A stretch of 64,000 nt of DNA from Tetranychus cinnabarinus (taxonomy: Eukaryota; Arthropoda; Arachnida; Trombidiformes; Tetranychidae). Of this stretch, positions 26,228 through 39,475 are shown one piece after another. The translations under genes were made by a program, and so were the position numbers. The stretch is taken from NCBI GenBank assembly GCA_022266195.1, contig WHVY01000001.1:15438001-15502000 (forward strand). The letters run 5' to 3'. Positions within the stretch are counted from its first letter, which is position 1, and every line of letters starts with the position of its first letter. The notes beneath the pieces are model-generated. The model was not told where the DNA came from and did no database searches. It was given only the letters and a program-made list of their open reading frames with translations.

Positions 26228-26580
26228 TTATCAGAGCATAAGCGACCAATATTGAATTGGTATTGACCAAAGGCAATACATTGGTAATTTCTTCAAGCTT
26301 TTCTTTACCACTTCCAGTACTGATCCTTTTTTGTAGCAAGAGCCTGGCTGAAAAGTTCTTTTTCTGTGGCTTGTCAAAAAAATTCAATGCCCTTGCAGCA
26401 TTTCTACCAAGCTCAGTTGATTTTACGTAGAATGTTGCTTTAAGTCTTGAGACACGCGAAAATACTTTCTGTGCGTTATATCATAATCTTTTACTCATGA
26501 AACAAGTTCTTTTAACGCGTTTCAGCAACGAAAAGCCTAAACAACACGCAACAAACTCTGATGCTGAATTGCAAACATTT
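26228..26580 (-). pseudogene. Unidentified coding-like segment with one internal stop
   Basis: Reading the minus strand from about 26580 to 26228 gives one continuous frame of about 117 codons, broken by a single TGA near 26488. The lower part is 86 codons, rich in charged residues (for example STELGRNAARALNFFDKPQK and SGKEKLEEITNVLP), unlike the hydrophobic chance frames nearby. No start ATG begins it and I do not recognise the family. It could be an exon of an unannotated gene or a decayed gene copy. Confidence 0.3.
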
Positions 26581-26589
26581 GTAGTTTGA

Positions 26590-29500
26590 GCGGAGGTAAA
26601 TTTTTCCTTTTTTATGTCTGTACCAAAAAAACAGTTGGCTTCTACGAACTTTAAAGTTTATAGCATCTTCGGCCTTTATCTTAGAAGCTATGTGTGCTAG
26701 AAAAAATGGGTTTGATTTTTATAACAATCATTTATGTTAAACTAGGGCGCAATAAATACGCAAAGTCCCATTTTATAGCATTGTCAAAATTATTTTAGTT
26801 TGATAAAATTTTGATTGCATTACGTTCAGTTTTGAAGCAATATTTTAGTTCTTTTTCAATTATTCACATTAAGAATTTGATTCTTTTAATTGTTTATTCA
26901 ACTTATTGAACTCAGTGAAAAATTGTAAGATGAGTTATGATCGCAGTAGAATCTTGTTATTGATAACATTTCTTATTGCAGTTTCAATATGAAATTTTAC
27001 CTTTTTATTGCTGCTAATCGAGTCAGCTATTTGCAGAGTCATTTCCTATTTAGTTTACGATTTTCAATGGACATGATAATCAATCATGGCCAGTTCCTTT
27101 CAGTATCAATAGGTTTTTGATTTCTTTGTCAAAAAGCATTTTCAAATCATTTTTAGGCATTTAACAAAATTCAAGCCCAAGAAGCAAGCTGTTCATTAGT
27201 TTGAAATGATGAACAATCTGCAATTAGATAAAATACAAAACTGAAAATGGTCAAATCTCCCAGTAGAATAAAAATGATGATGATAATGATCTTTTGACCA
27301 TCCTAATCATCATGATAATGAATCATTTTCATTTTGAATCAATAATCTTTCAAGCGGATAAAGATTGTCTCAACAATATCATCACAATGGTTGATTAAAC
27401 TTGAATATAAATCAAAATTATTTCCCTTTTATTTTGGTTCAGTTGAATGTTTTAATAAACGACAATTGATGGTCAACTGATAATTAATTGAAACTTTGGT
27501 CAATCATTTTGAAGTCAACCAAACAAAAGGGAAAAAAGGTTTACTCCGATGAAAAGACGAAAAGAGCACAAAGAAAACAAGTTTTTTTTCATCGATAATT
27601 CAAGCTAATGATGATAACAGGGAATGGTGAAGATAATGGTAATAAAAATGAATTATATTGTTGTGTTATTGATTAATTCAGATAAATAAATTAACCTCAT
27701 TTTTTCGTCTATTTTGTCTTCCTTTTTCCCAACTCAACTTATCATCAGTTTATATTCAAACCTGGAAACTTGTTCACACTTATCATTCAATTGACTTTCA
27801 TTTATCGCCAATAAAAATGGATAAAGAAAATGTTTGCCATTGGAACGGTCGAATGTTTAGTTTTAAGATGAAAAATGATTCTTGCTCAATGTCCAAATGG
27901 TCAATTCTTCTTTCATCAGAAATCCAAGGTTAGACAAAAGTTCAATCATGAAAACGGATCTTGAATTGAATCTTTTTTGGAATCAAAATGATCGAGATGT
28001 TAATTTCCGTTTACCTTTTGCAATCTTTGACACTTTTAGATCAATTGTTTTCCTTCAATTTTGATTCTTTGATTCTTTTTGGTGAATCCATCTTTTATTT
28101 GAAGATTCAACTTTTACCAATTAGACTTTAGTTGAATCTGTAGTTGAGCCTTTCTCGCCAATTTAAACTTTGATTCAATGGTTAAACTTTGATTGCTGGT
28201 AATCAAAGGAAAAGGTTTGTTTAACGAAACATCAAATTGATTAAAGCCTAGAGCAATTGTTTCTTGTATCAACATAAACTTGTCAAACTTACATTTTCAC
28301 TGGAAAAATAAAAGCCAATGAACAAGATTGGGTCAACATTTTGGGTCAAAAAACATGTTTATCTTGAATATTTTTGTATCTATGACAAGAGTAATTTGAC
28401 TTGAATAAGATTACATCAAAAATGATGGAAGAAAAAATTTGATCCACTTTCTTTGATAACAGGGAATGATAAAGAATAAGATGCAAAATCATTTCATGTT
28501 ATTCATGGAAAATTATCACAACTTCAGAACCTCACATTTGGCAAAAAACTTTATTCCTCTTCCATCGGTTGTCTGAGAATCTGTTCAGTTTCACAATTCT
28601 CATGAAATGCTGCGAAATCCATATCTTCTTAAGTTGCATGATATTGGCCATTTTTTCAATTCTCTCTGAATCAAGTACTTTATCCGTTTATTTTTTGCCT
28701 TTAATGCATTTGCTTTTCTCCAAACTTAATCCATTCTTATAGATATCACAAATCACATTGAGCAATTCAACTCTAATCCATTCCCTGGATGACTTTTAAA
28801 GATAATCTTTCTGTTTTGAAATTAGCAGATGAAGATGCTTCACTCTGCCGATGCAATCAATGAAACCAAATTTCAAGATGAATTTCAAGTCAAGATCGGA
28901 ATCCAATTCAAATGTCGAAGAATTGAAAGACAATTAAAATTGAAGGACATTCAGAATGGCTTTTAGTCTTCAGCAATGAAGGTTCCTTAAAAATGCCATT
29001 CTTACTTTACTTTAATCTCTTCTTGATGGATAAATTATTTTACAAAATTGATTAATTAACTTTCACTCCAAGTGAAGCTAAATGAGCTGTAAAATTGAAC
29101 AAATTTTCTAACCCTTTTTCATGTTAATTAACCATCCAAGTCAAAGTATTACACAGAGATGTGACCATTAAATCATCGAGTCTATCTTGATTTAGTCTGT
29201 CAAACCTATTAATTAGTGAAACAATTAGCCAAAATTATAAAGTAGCAAATGAGTTGCAAGTGCAATTAATAATTGAAAAATGTTAACATTCACCAAAAGC
29301 ATTGTGATAAAGGTGATAATTTTAGTTAACATGAACATTAATATGAAGTTGAACCAAAAAGTGTTTGTACAACAAACAAGAAAAGTTCATTTTTCTTCAT
29401 TTCAGATTATCCATTTAGCAAATAAAGTTGAATGCAAAGGCTTTTCTCTGCCATCTCTAGTTGCAACAATTTGCTGATTAAAGTAAACAATTTAATTTAA

Positions 29501-30780
29501 TTGATAAACTTTACGGCAAGTTGATTTACAATGAAAATGTTGAACCAGAAAAGTATTTAAAATTGTGCTTTCTGTTGCATGAACAAAACATGAATCTTGT
29601 TTGATAATTCCCATTCTGCATCCAACAATGAACCAGAATAAAGCAAATATCCGAATTGGAACAAAAATTCTGGAAATAACTCAGGATATTGGGATGACCT
29701 TGTTTTGCCAGCCAATAATTGTGATTAAACTGATAATCTTACCATCAACTCATCAACTGATAAACAATAAACTCGCTCTTTTTTTACTCTTTCATTTCCG
29801 TTGGTAAACCTAATCAAATTAATCATTCATTTTATTGTTTATAAATACTTTTCGACTTTATTTGTTCATCTCATCATTCCTGACCATTCTTATCCCACTT
29901 CATCCTTGACTCTGATCTTTCATGAGACAAATTTTTTTTCATCAATCATAAATCTCATCATGACAACAAAATCTTGGTAACCCTTTACAGTTGTGACTTT
30001 CAATATTTGGCTTTTTTCTTGCTTCTTATTTTTCATGTTTCTTTACATTGACAACACTTTTACTGGTAAGGTTATTAATATTTTCATTATCATTATAGTT
30101 GTTATTATTATTGCTATTACAGGCATTGTTTGCTATGATAATGTTTCGAGTTGGCTTGGCGAAAATGAAATGAATAAATGGATTGATGGTGAAAAAATGC
30201 TCTTTTTTGATGAGGGTCAACATTTTGTTCCTTCTTCACCATTACCCAGTTTCATGTGAGACTGAAATTTATCTAGAAACGGACAACAATAAGGACAAAC
30301 TTAATGTAACCATTATTGCTATGGCTATTATTTTCATGATTATTGGATGTAAAGTTAGTGAAGATGTCAAGAGATGGTGAAACTAATGAAATTGTTTTAA
30401 TAAACGGATTATCAAACATGTTTTGTAATGAGATGCAATATTAATTGGAATCACATTATATGATTGAAAACAGTTATATCAATGATCAATCGTTTATTTA
30501 GTCCTTTACGCCTGTTCAACCGTATTTTTTTGAAACCGCTTGATTAATTGAACGACATCAAAACATTCATGTCTTTTGGACAACAGGAGTTGTGAAACAG
30601 AATGTATATAAATACGATTATGGTCATTAAGATCACCACAATTTAAGCTTGATTCGTGAAGTTTTTTTTGCAAAATGACTGAATTAAAATTGTAAGGTTC
30701 ATGACCTCACTCGAAATTGATGGTGTCAATACCAATACAATAGTCAATTCAATTTACTCGTCAATATTTACTTTTAAAAT
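26590..30780. other. Intergenic, no gene seen
   Basis: AT-rich sequence with ATT/ATC simple-sequence patches (about 30080-30120). A short ATG-initiated frame ending at a good splice donor (MTELKL, then GTAAGG at about 30692) cannot be joined in frame to a following exon by eye. Confidence 0.4.
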
Positions 30781-30794
30781 TTTTCATAGACGAT

Positions 30795-31051
30795 AAGCTC
30801 ACTCCGATTGCGTTCCTACCAGTTACGGTGAATTCGCTCGGTTAGAAAAACGTGGTGCCATGTATTATGTACAGCGTACAGTAAGTTCACCAATGCTTAT
30901 GAAAGTTGAGTTACAGTTAAAATCACATATTGTGATATTGTGTCAAGGACATTCAAGGTCATGTATTTATTTGACCTCTAATCGACTTTTGTTTGTTTTC
31001 TTAAAGTGCAACCATTTTTCAGATCGGTTGATGCTTTTTACATGTTGGTAA
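30795..31051 (+). other. Unidentified open frame overlapping a repeat end
   Basis: A frame of about 85 codons includes DCVPTSYGEFARLEKRGAMY, then a possible GTAAGT donor at about 30891. Its downstream half overlaps sequence shared with the foldback repeat at 32.2 kb (30943-30995). I recognise no family. It may be part of a mobile element or a broken gene. Confidence 0.2.
30943..30995. repeat. Solo end fragment of the 32.2-kb foldback family
   Basis: TCAAGGACATTCAAGGTCAT followed by TTTGACCTCTAATCGACTTT matches the complement of the outer right arm at 32436-32482. Only this terminal piece is present. Confidence 0.6.
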
Positions 31052-31227
31052 GGATGCTTGTTTTCGCCTAAGAATTAGAATTTCTTGCGATAAATAATTT
31101 AGATGTACTTTCACATGAAACACCCGTATCTAAAACTCATTTTCTACGACTTATGCTTTTCACGATAATGACCTATGAATTTTAACTTTTGTAGAAGCTC
31201 ATTTGATTTATTTTTAAAGAATATATT

Positions 31228-31800
31228 TATACTACAAATTCGTTTGCCTCAATTTCCAGGTGATAGTTTTGCCCAATTAAAAGAGATTTGAGATTTGAGT
31301 ATTTTGCCAACAATCTTTTAGCCCGGACCAGGAGTAAATGTCAACATGATTCAAATCATCAATTGGTTCATTTCAGTCCCACTCGATTGGGATCCGATAT
31401 TCTGTATAGATTTTTAGAAATTAGAATTATTGAAATGAAAGCATCAAGAATAATACTTTGCATACAAAAAAATCACAAATAAGCAAAGGTAATTCATTGA
31501 TAAATTTTTGGAGCATTGAATTTAATAAACGTACCGAAACGATAATGAATTGCAGTCTTTCAAGACTTCCGAAATGGAGAACATCTGATTTGAAATAATC
31601 CAACGGTCCACATATAGCTAAAGATTTAATTACCGATTGTTTAATATTGGCTTCTCTCGTTTGTATCTCTGCTGGAATGCTGCTACACGAGACCATTTCG
31701 AGTTGGTCACAATAATTGAAAATTGATTTGCCTCTTTCATGAATTGGCGTAATCAACCATTTTAAAGGGGTAAGTTCCGAACCAATGTAATTATATTATT
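31228..31800 (-). pseudogene. Possible leucine-rich-repeat gene remnant
   Basis: Two minus-strand pieces look coding. The first (about 31800-31527) reads ELTPLKWLITPIHERG, later IKSLAICGPLDYF and FGSLERLQFIIVS, and ends at a GTACGT donor. The second (31337-31228) reads LLAKYSNLKSLLIG. Spaced leucines of the L-x-x-L-x-x-L type suggest leucine-rich repeats as in F-box/LRR proteins. No ATG-initiated complete model can be built, and stops separate the pieces, so it is either part of a gene with unrecognised exons or a pseudogene. Confidence 0.3.
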
Positions 31801-32187
31801 GTTAGTTTTTTTGAACCGCAACCTAGCCGGAATGAGATGTATAACGAAATGAAGTTTAAAGTAGACCATAAAGGTTGTATCATTAACTTTGGAAATAATA
31901 TGCTTAGATAGTTCCATCAATTAGTTGCTCTGATCAATAATAAACGCAGTGATTAGGATAATCTGCAGATACATAATTGCTTCACATATATTTATGTACT
32001 GAAGGTATAAATTAGTGCAATAAAGGAGTTGATCCAAGTTATTGCAATATAAGGATAGTTAGTACTTTGAGTTTAACAGTAAAATATATAACTTTTGCTT
32101 TTGGTTTGCTCTTCAATGAATCGGCGCCATGTAATTAAATTATTTATGAAATAACAGAGTTTGCAAATAAGGAACTAGAATAAGCTT

Positions 32188-32467
32188 GTCATTCAGTTAT
32201 TTGACCTCTAATTGACTTTTGAATGTCAATTTCTGAAAGTTCAAACTATTTCACATAGGTTGATTTTGTCTCATGCTGATAACTCATGTTTGTAAAAAGA
32301 TATGAGTGTTTAGTTGATGAATGCTTTTTGGTGCAAGTTCGTTTATCTTCCCAATGCTATGAGTTATCAGCATGAGACAAACATCAACCTACATATGTAT
32401 GTGAAATAGTTTGAACTTGCAGAAATTGACATTCAAAAGTCAAATAGAGGTCAAATGACTGAATGAC
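32188..32467. repeat. Foldback repeat with about 100-bp arms
   Basis: The left arm 32188-32287 and right arm 32359-32467 are reverse complements (a few mismatches plus a small insertion ACATATGT in the right arm) around a loop of about 70 bp. The right arm continues into GACCTTGAATGTCCTTGAG. The complement of this, together with TTTGACCTCTAATCGACTTT, recurs alone at 30943-30995. No coding capacity. A non-autonomous DNA transposon is the simplest reading, but target duplications are not clear. Confidence 0.7.
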
Positions 32468-32539
32468 CTTGAATGTCCTTGAGACTCTGGATTTATGGTT
32501 CTACAATTTGACGAATTCCGCTGGCTGAATATCCTAAGA

Positions 32540-32817
32540 TCTGACGTCTGGTTCAAAAGTTATTAGCACGAAAGAGCGTCGAGGATAAAATTTACGCCCA
32601 GTATATGTCACGATACCAGCTAAAACGTCACAGTAGAAAAGCTGATTTGAGTAAACCGTATGATCGTAATTTGGCATTGTTTAAATCATTTTTCAGCAAA
32701 ATCAAAACAGAAATTTTCAAAAAACTGATTCCAGCATTAAATGAATTCGATCAATATTTCTCTCGAAACAATTTCCATATTCTTTTGTTCAGCGTTTCTC
32801 GTCGAATCATTGCATGA
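32540..32817 (+). other. Unidentified basic open frame, about 90 codons
   Basis: Open from just after a TGA near 32540 to TGA at 32815-32817. The first ATG (32605) gives 70 aa. The protein is Lys/Arg-rich (LLARKSVEDKIYAQYMSRYQ, later LKRHSRKADLSKPYDRN), more plausible as coding than neighbouring frames, and lies directly beside the foldback repeat. Family not recognised. It could be a transposon-borne or broken gene. Confidence 0.2.
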
Positions 32818-32820
32818 TTA

Positions 32821-35749
32821 GCTAAATAGTAGATGACGAAGTTTGACCAATTTTTATATTTCTATCAACTCAAATCTGTCTTGAGATGTTGCACTTGATT
32901 TTTGCAATTGAATCTATAAATTCCGCATTCAATAACTTCATGGTCATTTGTAGATTAAATTTATGAATATTTATCTTTCCACTCTCCCTTTATCATTATA
33001 ATCATGTTTACCAGATCTATTAAAGCCCATTATTTATTGAATGAATCGATTTGTTAAAGCAAAATATTTTATTTTTTACCTTTTCAATGATTGAATGGTG
33101 TAAAAGTTGAGTCTAGTTGCAATCTGAAGCAACTCAGTTACATGAGACAGATAGACAGCATTGAAATGGAATTGCATTTTTAAAGAAAAAAATTCTCCAG
33201 TTAAATCTTGTCAACAACCTGATAATATACAATTTTTGCGTAAGGATAAACTATGTAAACCTGAATGTTACACATAATTTAATGTTGAACAGGAAAAATA
33301 AGACGGAATGAGATGAAAATTGGAAGCTGACAGAAACACGAATAAAAATTTTGCTTTCATTGCAATGTAATTTTGAAGTTTTACAAGTTCAATTTTACTC
33401 AACTTTCAATACACAAAATGAGACAGAATGAAATAAAGCAAAATAAAGAGCAAACAACAAGATCAATATTGATGTTATTGAAAGATCTTTCCACAATCAA
33501 AAGGTGAACTAAATTAAACATTGAATTCATTTCATCCACTCTTTATACTCATACAGTTGGCATTATTTTAATACATTGAAAGAGGCAAGTTGCTGGTGTT
33601 TTTTTGTACAATTTTGTTCAAAGGTAAGGTTGAGTTTTTAGGATTCAATTTCTTTCTTTTTTATTATTATGTTGAGTCTTAATTTAATTCAGATTTCAGT
33701 TGAAATGGCAAATATTGAAAAGTCAACACTTCAATTCAAGTGTTGATTAATCAACATATGAAATTGAATCATTAAGTAAAGTGATTAGAATGACTTATTT
33801 GAGGAAACAATTTTCAATGTCACCATTATTGAGAGATTAATTGAAATGGAGACGAAAAATGGTTCCGAGTTTTTGAAATTAATCGCTTCTTTTACATGTG
33901 ACAATCTTTGGGTTTACTCTCTTCTTTGCATGTAAACATCAATGTTAAGTCAGTATCATGTAACATGATGAGAATGATGATGATAAGGGAAGGTAAAAGT
34001 TGCATGGGAAGATACGGCGTAGAGGGAATGAAAATAAATCAAATGATTGAGAGGAAATACAAAAATTAAACTTGAATGCTTTGGGTTTTTTGGGTAATCA
34101 ATTGTTTATCTGTCTGGTGGTTTGCTTGTTTAGTATATTTGTGTATTAATGTGTTTTAAATGGCTTTAGTTAAAGCTTTGATGTGATTAGAGTGGAAAAA
34201 GTGGGTAAAAGTGGGTGAAAAGTGGGAAAGAAGTTGCGGGTCTAAAGAGTCTTCATGTCACCCACAGACAACAATATTATTGAAAACCATTTCAACCTAC
34301 ACTTTGTTTGTTTGTCTGGTTGGGTAAGATTATTATTATTATTATTATTATGATTATAATGATGATGACGGAAGATTATGGAAGATTATGGATGATGAAT
34401 GAGTGAGTGAAAAACATCTTCATCTTGTTGTTGTTGTTGTTTTCTGGTAATGAGAAATAATTTGAAGCTAAAACAAAACAGAAAAGTGCACTCTTTTCAA
34501 TGTTTCAGCTTTTCTCATTTTCTGCCTTTTACTTCTTTTGTTTTCCTCCTTATTTTTTCATTCCAAATTTTGGCAACTTTGTCTTTTGGCAATTTGGCCA
34601 GTTCACAGTGTAACCCTTATTTGTCTGTCATTTCAACAGTACATTACTTAAGAGATGACTTTGTCAGCCTTTGCTCTTTACTTTGTTGCCATCTTCATCA
34701 TTCTTGGCCTTCATCATTTTCCTTTTCTATTACCTCTTGAGTCGATAAATCATGCAACAGGAACAAGATCAATTCAATCCTGGAAACTTCGAAAACAAAC
34801 AGAAAACTCGAATATTGCTGTTCTTTACTGGTGTTATTGTTTTGCCTTTAGTTACACTCTTTTTTTGCACCTTTTCCCTCATGTTGGAGTTTTTTGTTGT
34901 TTGTTCAGCTTCAGTCTTGATATCCAAACATTATTGGCTTGAAAACTTTAGTCTTTAAAACTTGAGTCTTTACACATTGGTTATTTGCTGCAATAACACG
35001 GATTAACTTGACTACCATGGAGAGGCCAAAAAAACTGGAAATGCCAATGAAATGAAAGATTTTTTATCGAAATTTGTTTCACTTGTAAAAGAGGAAAGTG
35101 AAACTTCGGTTAGTATTAACAAGAAATATGTTATATTAAAAAAATTGAAAATGAAACGTCCGCCAATCCATTTGCTTTTTTGTTCCTTATGACTAGGCTT
35201 TCTTTGGGCTTAGAATCGTCTTTTATTCTTGACCATTTACGCAGCTTGGTTAGACACAAATTGATCCATGGCGTGACATTGGAAGTGCACTGACTGAAAT
35301 GAGAAAATAAAGAATTCCAATAAATTAAAGGTTAAATGATTGATGATTAAATTAATTGAATAGATAAACTGTTATTCATCATCTTATTCCAGTTTTCCTT
35401 TTTCTTATTACAGCTTTCTCTTGGTTTCTCTCACTCCAACTCTTCAATCGATTGGAGCCTCATGCTTGCCTTTTAATCACTAATCAATACCAATAATAGT
35501 CAAATTAATCAATAATTGACTTTACATTATGTTCATAACCATTAACTAAGTGACTTAAATAAAATCAATCATGAATAAAAGAGATAGAGAAAGTGAGGAA
35601 AGAAGAAACAAATTGTTGAATTGGATATCAATAAGTGACTGTACATGATAATATTATTAGTGGTAATTTTACTTCTTTTTTCTCTTAAATAATTCTCAAT
35701 GAGAATATCAGATGATGATCAACTGGTTGTTATTAAATTAATGCTAATG
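32821..35749. other. Intergenic with simple repeats
   Basis: No gene seen. Contains an (ATT)n run at 34329-34351 and a (TTG)n run at about 34425-34442. Hydrophobic open frames at 34.45-34.95 kb on the plus strand look like chance translations of T-rich DNA. Confidence 0.5.
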
Positions 35750-38700
35750 CTACTTACATAATCCAAGTCCTTGGCAAAAGAGTAAAAGATTATAAGCAAA
35801 TGTTTCAGGAGATTCAGTAAATATATCAGAGCAATCGTCAATTTTAACAATTGTAGTCAACTTTGGGTCCAAAAGGGATTGAAGTTGATTTGCTGCTTGA
35901 ACAAGTTGAGATCGACTTCCAGTAACCACAAGAGCATCAACTTTCAGTTTATCCTTTAATTGGCTTGAAATATCGGTTCGACTAAATAAATCAACAAACA
36001 AAATAAATCAAAAATTAATTCAAATCATTTACAAATTCAAAACCAGATGTTACACAAACTGTATAACTAAATCACTGGATGGAGCTACTTCCAACGCATT
36101 TTCCCGCTATAAACACATGTAGAGTTGAATGCGTGTCTGTTGATGTTTAATTAGTATCGACCAATTTATTGCCATATAATTTATTTTTTATGTAATAATT
36201 AATTATTCATTTGAAACCATGTTTGGTTTTATCAGTTTAATTGATTTACATTTGGTTGCTTGTGTTTGATCATTTTAAGATCAGAAACAGCATCCATTAA
36301 ATTAACACCATCAACATGATTTTGTATTAGCTAATACATTAGCTGATTTACTACAGCAATTGTGTAATCGACTGTTGTGTTCCATCATCAATAGCAATTG
36401 CTCAATTGGGAACAATTGGTTTCAACTGGTTAAACTTTTATTAGGCATTGTGTTCATTAACTGTTACTGTTACCCTTTTCGTGTACCTTTCTAGTACTTA
36501 TGGGAATTTCAAGTCCAACAAAAGTACAGTTCAACAATCTTGGTAAATTGGTTGCTCTCTTTGTGTGTTGGCCTTTACGTATTTCAATTGTAATCAACTC
36601 TAGATGCAGTTATTGAATTTCTTAATGAACTGAGTAAGTGAATTGTGAACTAAACCTTTGATTTTTACATTTGTTTACTCCAACCTGTGTTTACTCTTGC
36701 TGTTGTACTAATATAATCATCATTCGTACTAAATAATTGTGTTTATTGTTTATATTGTCTAATACAACAATTGACAATTGACAATCTAGTTTATCAACTA
36801 AAATCAACATTAATATGTATCTACATTAATAGTCTACACGTCTAATTTGCAGTTGATAAATATAAATATTGGCTCTCATTACTTTCATCATTCCAGTGAA
36901 ACTTTATGACTTTTTCCTTTCTCTTGTTTATATTATTCATTATCATTAATTTAATCATTGATTGAGTTGATTAAAAGGAAGGAACAAATGATCTTACCTT
37001 AAATAAGCATCCTGGTAACGTTTAACATTCTTAGCATTGATACGACGTTGGAGTTGCTTTCTCAAAAACTTTTTACCAACTGTTTGCCTGTTTTCCTTAT
37101 TATCAGCAGCCTAAATTGAATTAAATTGATTATAATTACACCAAACCAAATTGGAGCAATAAACCTTCAAAGTGAAGTCAAACAATCGTAAATATGTTCA
37201 CCAAATCATCATCAGCAACTTATTGTAATATACAAAATGATGCTCTTCAAAGCCTCAAGATTTTTCTCATTGATCGAGAATGATTTACTTCAAATAGACA
37301 AATAGTTACAAAAATCTCACCAACCTGATGTGACTGATCATCTCTGTGGATGGAAAATTGTGTGCAATCAACTAATTACCTGACCTTGACAATCAAGAGA
37401 TGGAAATTATTTCAATTTTTTTGTTTACATCTTTTGTCAACTCATCAAGATTGTTCAACATTTATATCAATTGAAAGTTAATGACTGTCAACCCTTCATT
37501 GCTCAACACACAGTTTCACCATAAACTTGTACTTTTTGCCAATCATTGTCAATTTATTGTTCTAACTTTTAATACCCAATGATTAGTAACTATTAATGAA
37601 TCAACTACTTCAAGGCTGTGGAGATCCTGAAGAGAACGAAAATGAAAAAGGAAAAAATGAAACATTAGTGGATTGAATGATAACATTACATGATATTAAT
37701 AAACTTACCTCATCTTTTTATTTATAGCTGGTAAAGTTGATGATGATGATCGGAATAATAACAATTGTAATGGTTTAATTACCGTTGGCCTACAATGAAT
37801 GAGAACCACTCCAAGGATACGATCTGGATTATCCATCTATTAATCAATCAATTAGAGGTACACATATTGTTGGTTACAAATCTTTCTGGAGTCTTTTGGC
37901 GACATAAGATTTTCATTTTTAAATGTTACTTACAGCGAAACGAGCGATCACGTTGGCTCCAGCGCCTTCACCAATACCAACACAATATTTCATCCTGTTA
38001 TAATTGACATCATAAAGAAAGTAATTGTAATATTTATATGACACAAGTTGTAAAACAACCAGGAAATCTGTTTACTTGAAAAAATCAAGAATCGCTGGAA
38101 TATCTTCACTTAGATCTTGCATCGAAGGGAATGGGAAACTATCTGGTAAATCTGGAGCATCAAATTCTTGACCCGGTACTTCAATGTGAATCCAAACTGA
38201 GCGAGCTTTCAACTTTCCCATGCATGAATGTTCAACCAATTTATGAAATTCAGTATCTAAATTAAGAACAGAAAAAGTAATGAACCAATGCAAATTTGCA
38301 TCCACAGGGCAATAGTCGTTGCTATGTTATTTTAAGTTTTTATGTAATACATAATTTCCTCATAATTGTTGTTCATTACAATTGTTAATTTAATAATGAA
38401 TCTTCCAATCTGCCTAAGGGATGGTTCTTCAGATTCAATCATGAAACATTACTGGTGCTTCGATAATTGAATAAGATTTTGGCTAACAAGATTTGTTTGA
38501 ATGGTGTTGGAATTATTCTTTATTTAATCTGCAATTAAGTCTGGCTAATTAAATTAACATCTGATGAGATCGAGAACAAGGTAGATTGGAGTAAAGGCTG
38601 AGATAATGACAAAATTTAACAGCCTTTAATTAAGGGAGAGTTAAATTTTCTTGCGTAAAATATCAATCAATTTACGTTAAATTTGATCTATTGAGGAAGC

Positions 38701-39475
38701 TTAAAATGATGAAAATACACTGCCCGACGAATAGTGGGAATAAGCTATTCCAAGAGTCTCATTATCTCAGCTCTTACTGTATTAGATAAAGATTTATGAA
38801 AATCAAAAATAAAGAGCACTTGAATAAAATTGTCAATTAATTTAATGGTCTTTTCCCCTTCACTTTACTATTTCTTGATCGAATCTTCAGTTTATTAATA
38901 TAAGTGATAGATGAGAATCAAGAGACGCACATGAGAATATAAGAATATAATCTTGTTTAAAGATTGAATAAATTGTCAAAAATGAGATAAACTCAATCCA
39001 ATCTTTGTATCTTGGGCTATGTTTTTTCACTTTTCAAACAAATGGAAAGCTTTTTTGTTGTTTTTGCTGTCTTTTGTCTTTTTTTCTTACATGGACAATC
39101 GTGTAATTTGAATTTGTTTATTCTCATTTTCCTGAAACCCGAAACTTTACTGAACATATTAGATTAACTAATGTACTTACGATTAGTTCCTACATCATGG
39201 ACTGTTAAAAAAACTGGAGTTGTAAGAGTAACTTGACTAAGATCTCCTTGGACATAAGCATTAACTATACCACAATGAGAAGTTTTCAATTCATATCTCT
39301 GAAAGTTGAGCAAACAATGTTAACTAATTGTACAATTTGATTGATTAAACACAAAGTTGGACATTGAAACAATAAAATATGAACTTACCATTTCCTCAGT
39401 ATCATCATAGTCATCCACATCGTAGGTATAAATGGTTGGAATTATACGCTTTTTTGTTTTGGAATTAGCACTCAT
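35750..39475 (-). CDS. NDRG-family protein (alpha/beta-hydrolase fold)
   Basis: Hand-built 7-exon gene, about 281 aa: 39475-39389, 39298-39181, 38256-38076, 37994-37934, 37836-37783, 37110-36998, 35981-35750. It begins MSANSKTKKRIIPTIYTY. Family signatures are the strand after HDVGTN, VWIHIEVPGQEFDAPDLP, PSMQDLSEDIPAILDFF, the elbow-like VGIGEGAGANVIARFA, NPDRILGVVLIHC and the C-terminal LDPKLTTIVKIDDC with LLLFCQGLG. NDRG proteins (N-myc downstream-regulated; Drosophila MESK2) keep the hydrolase fold but lack a catalytic triad. They act in stress, differentiation and trafficking. The exon 5 donor is uncertain: GTAATT at 37782 keeps frame but makes the cap region about 25-30 residues short, while a better GTAAGT at 37708 leaves an unmatched phase. 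The last codons (TGT AAG TAG) overlap a perfect GTAAGT donor, so a further 3' exon is possible. Confidence 0.8.

Noticed and set aside
29993..30259. 88-codon plus-strand hydrophobic frame
   Set aside because: Mostly a translation of ATT/GTT simple sequence, with overlapping frames on the other strand.
34450..34958. Three overlapping hydrophobic plus-strand frames
   Set aside because: T-rich, Ser/Phe/Leu-rich chance translations in overlapping frames. No family features.
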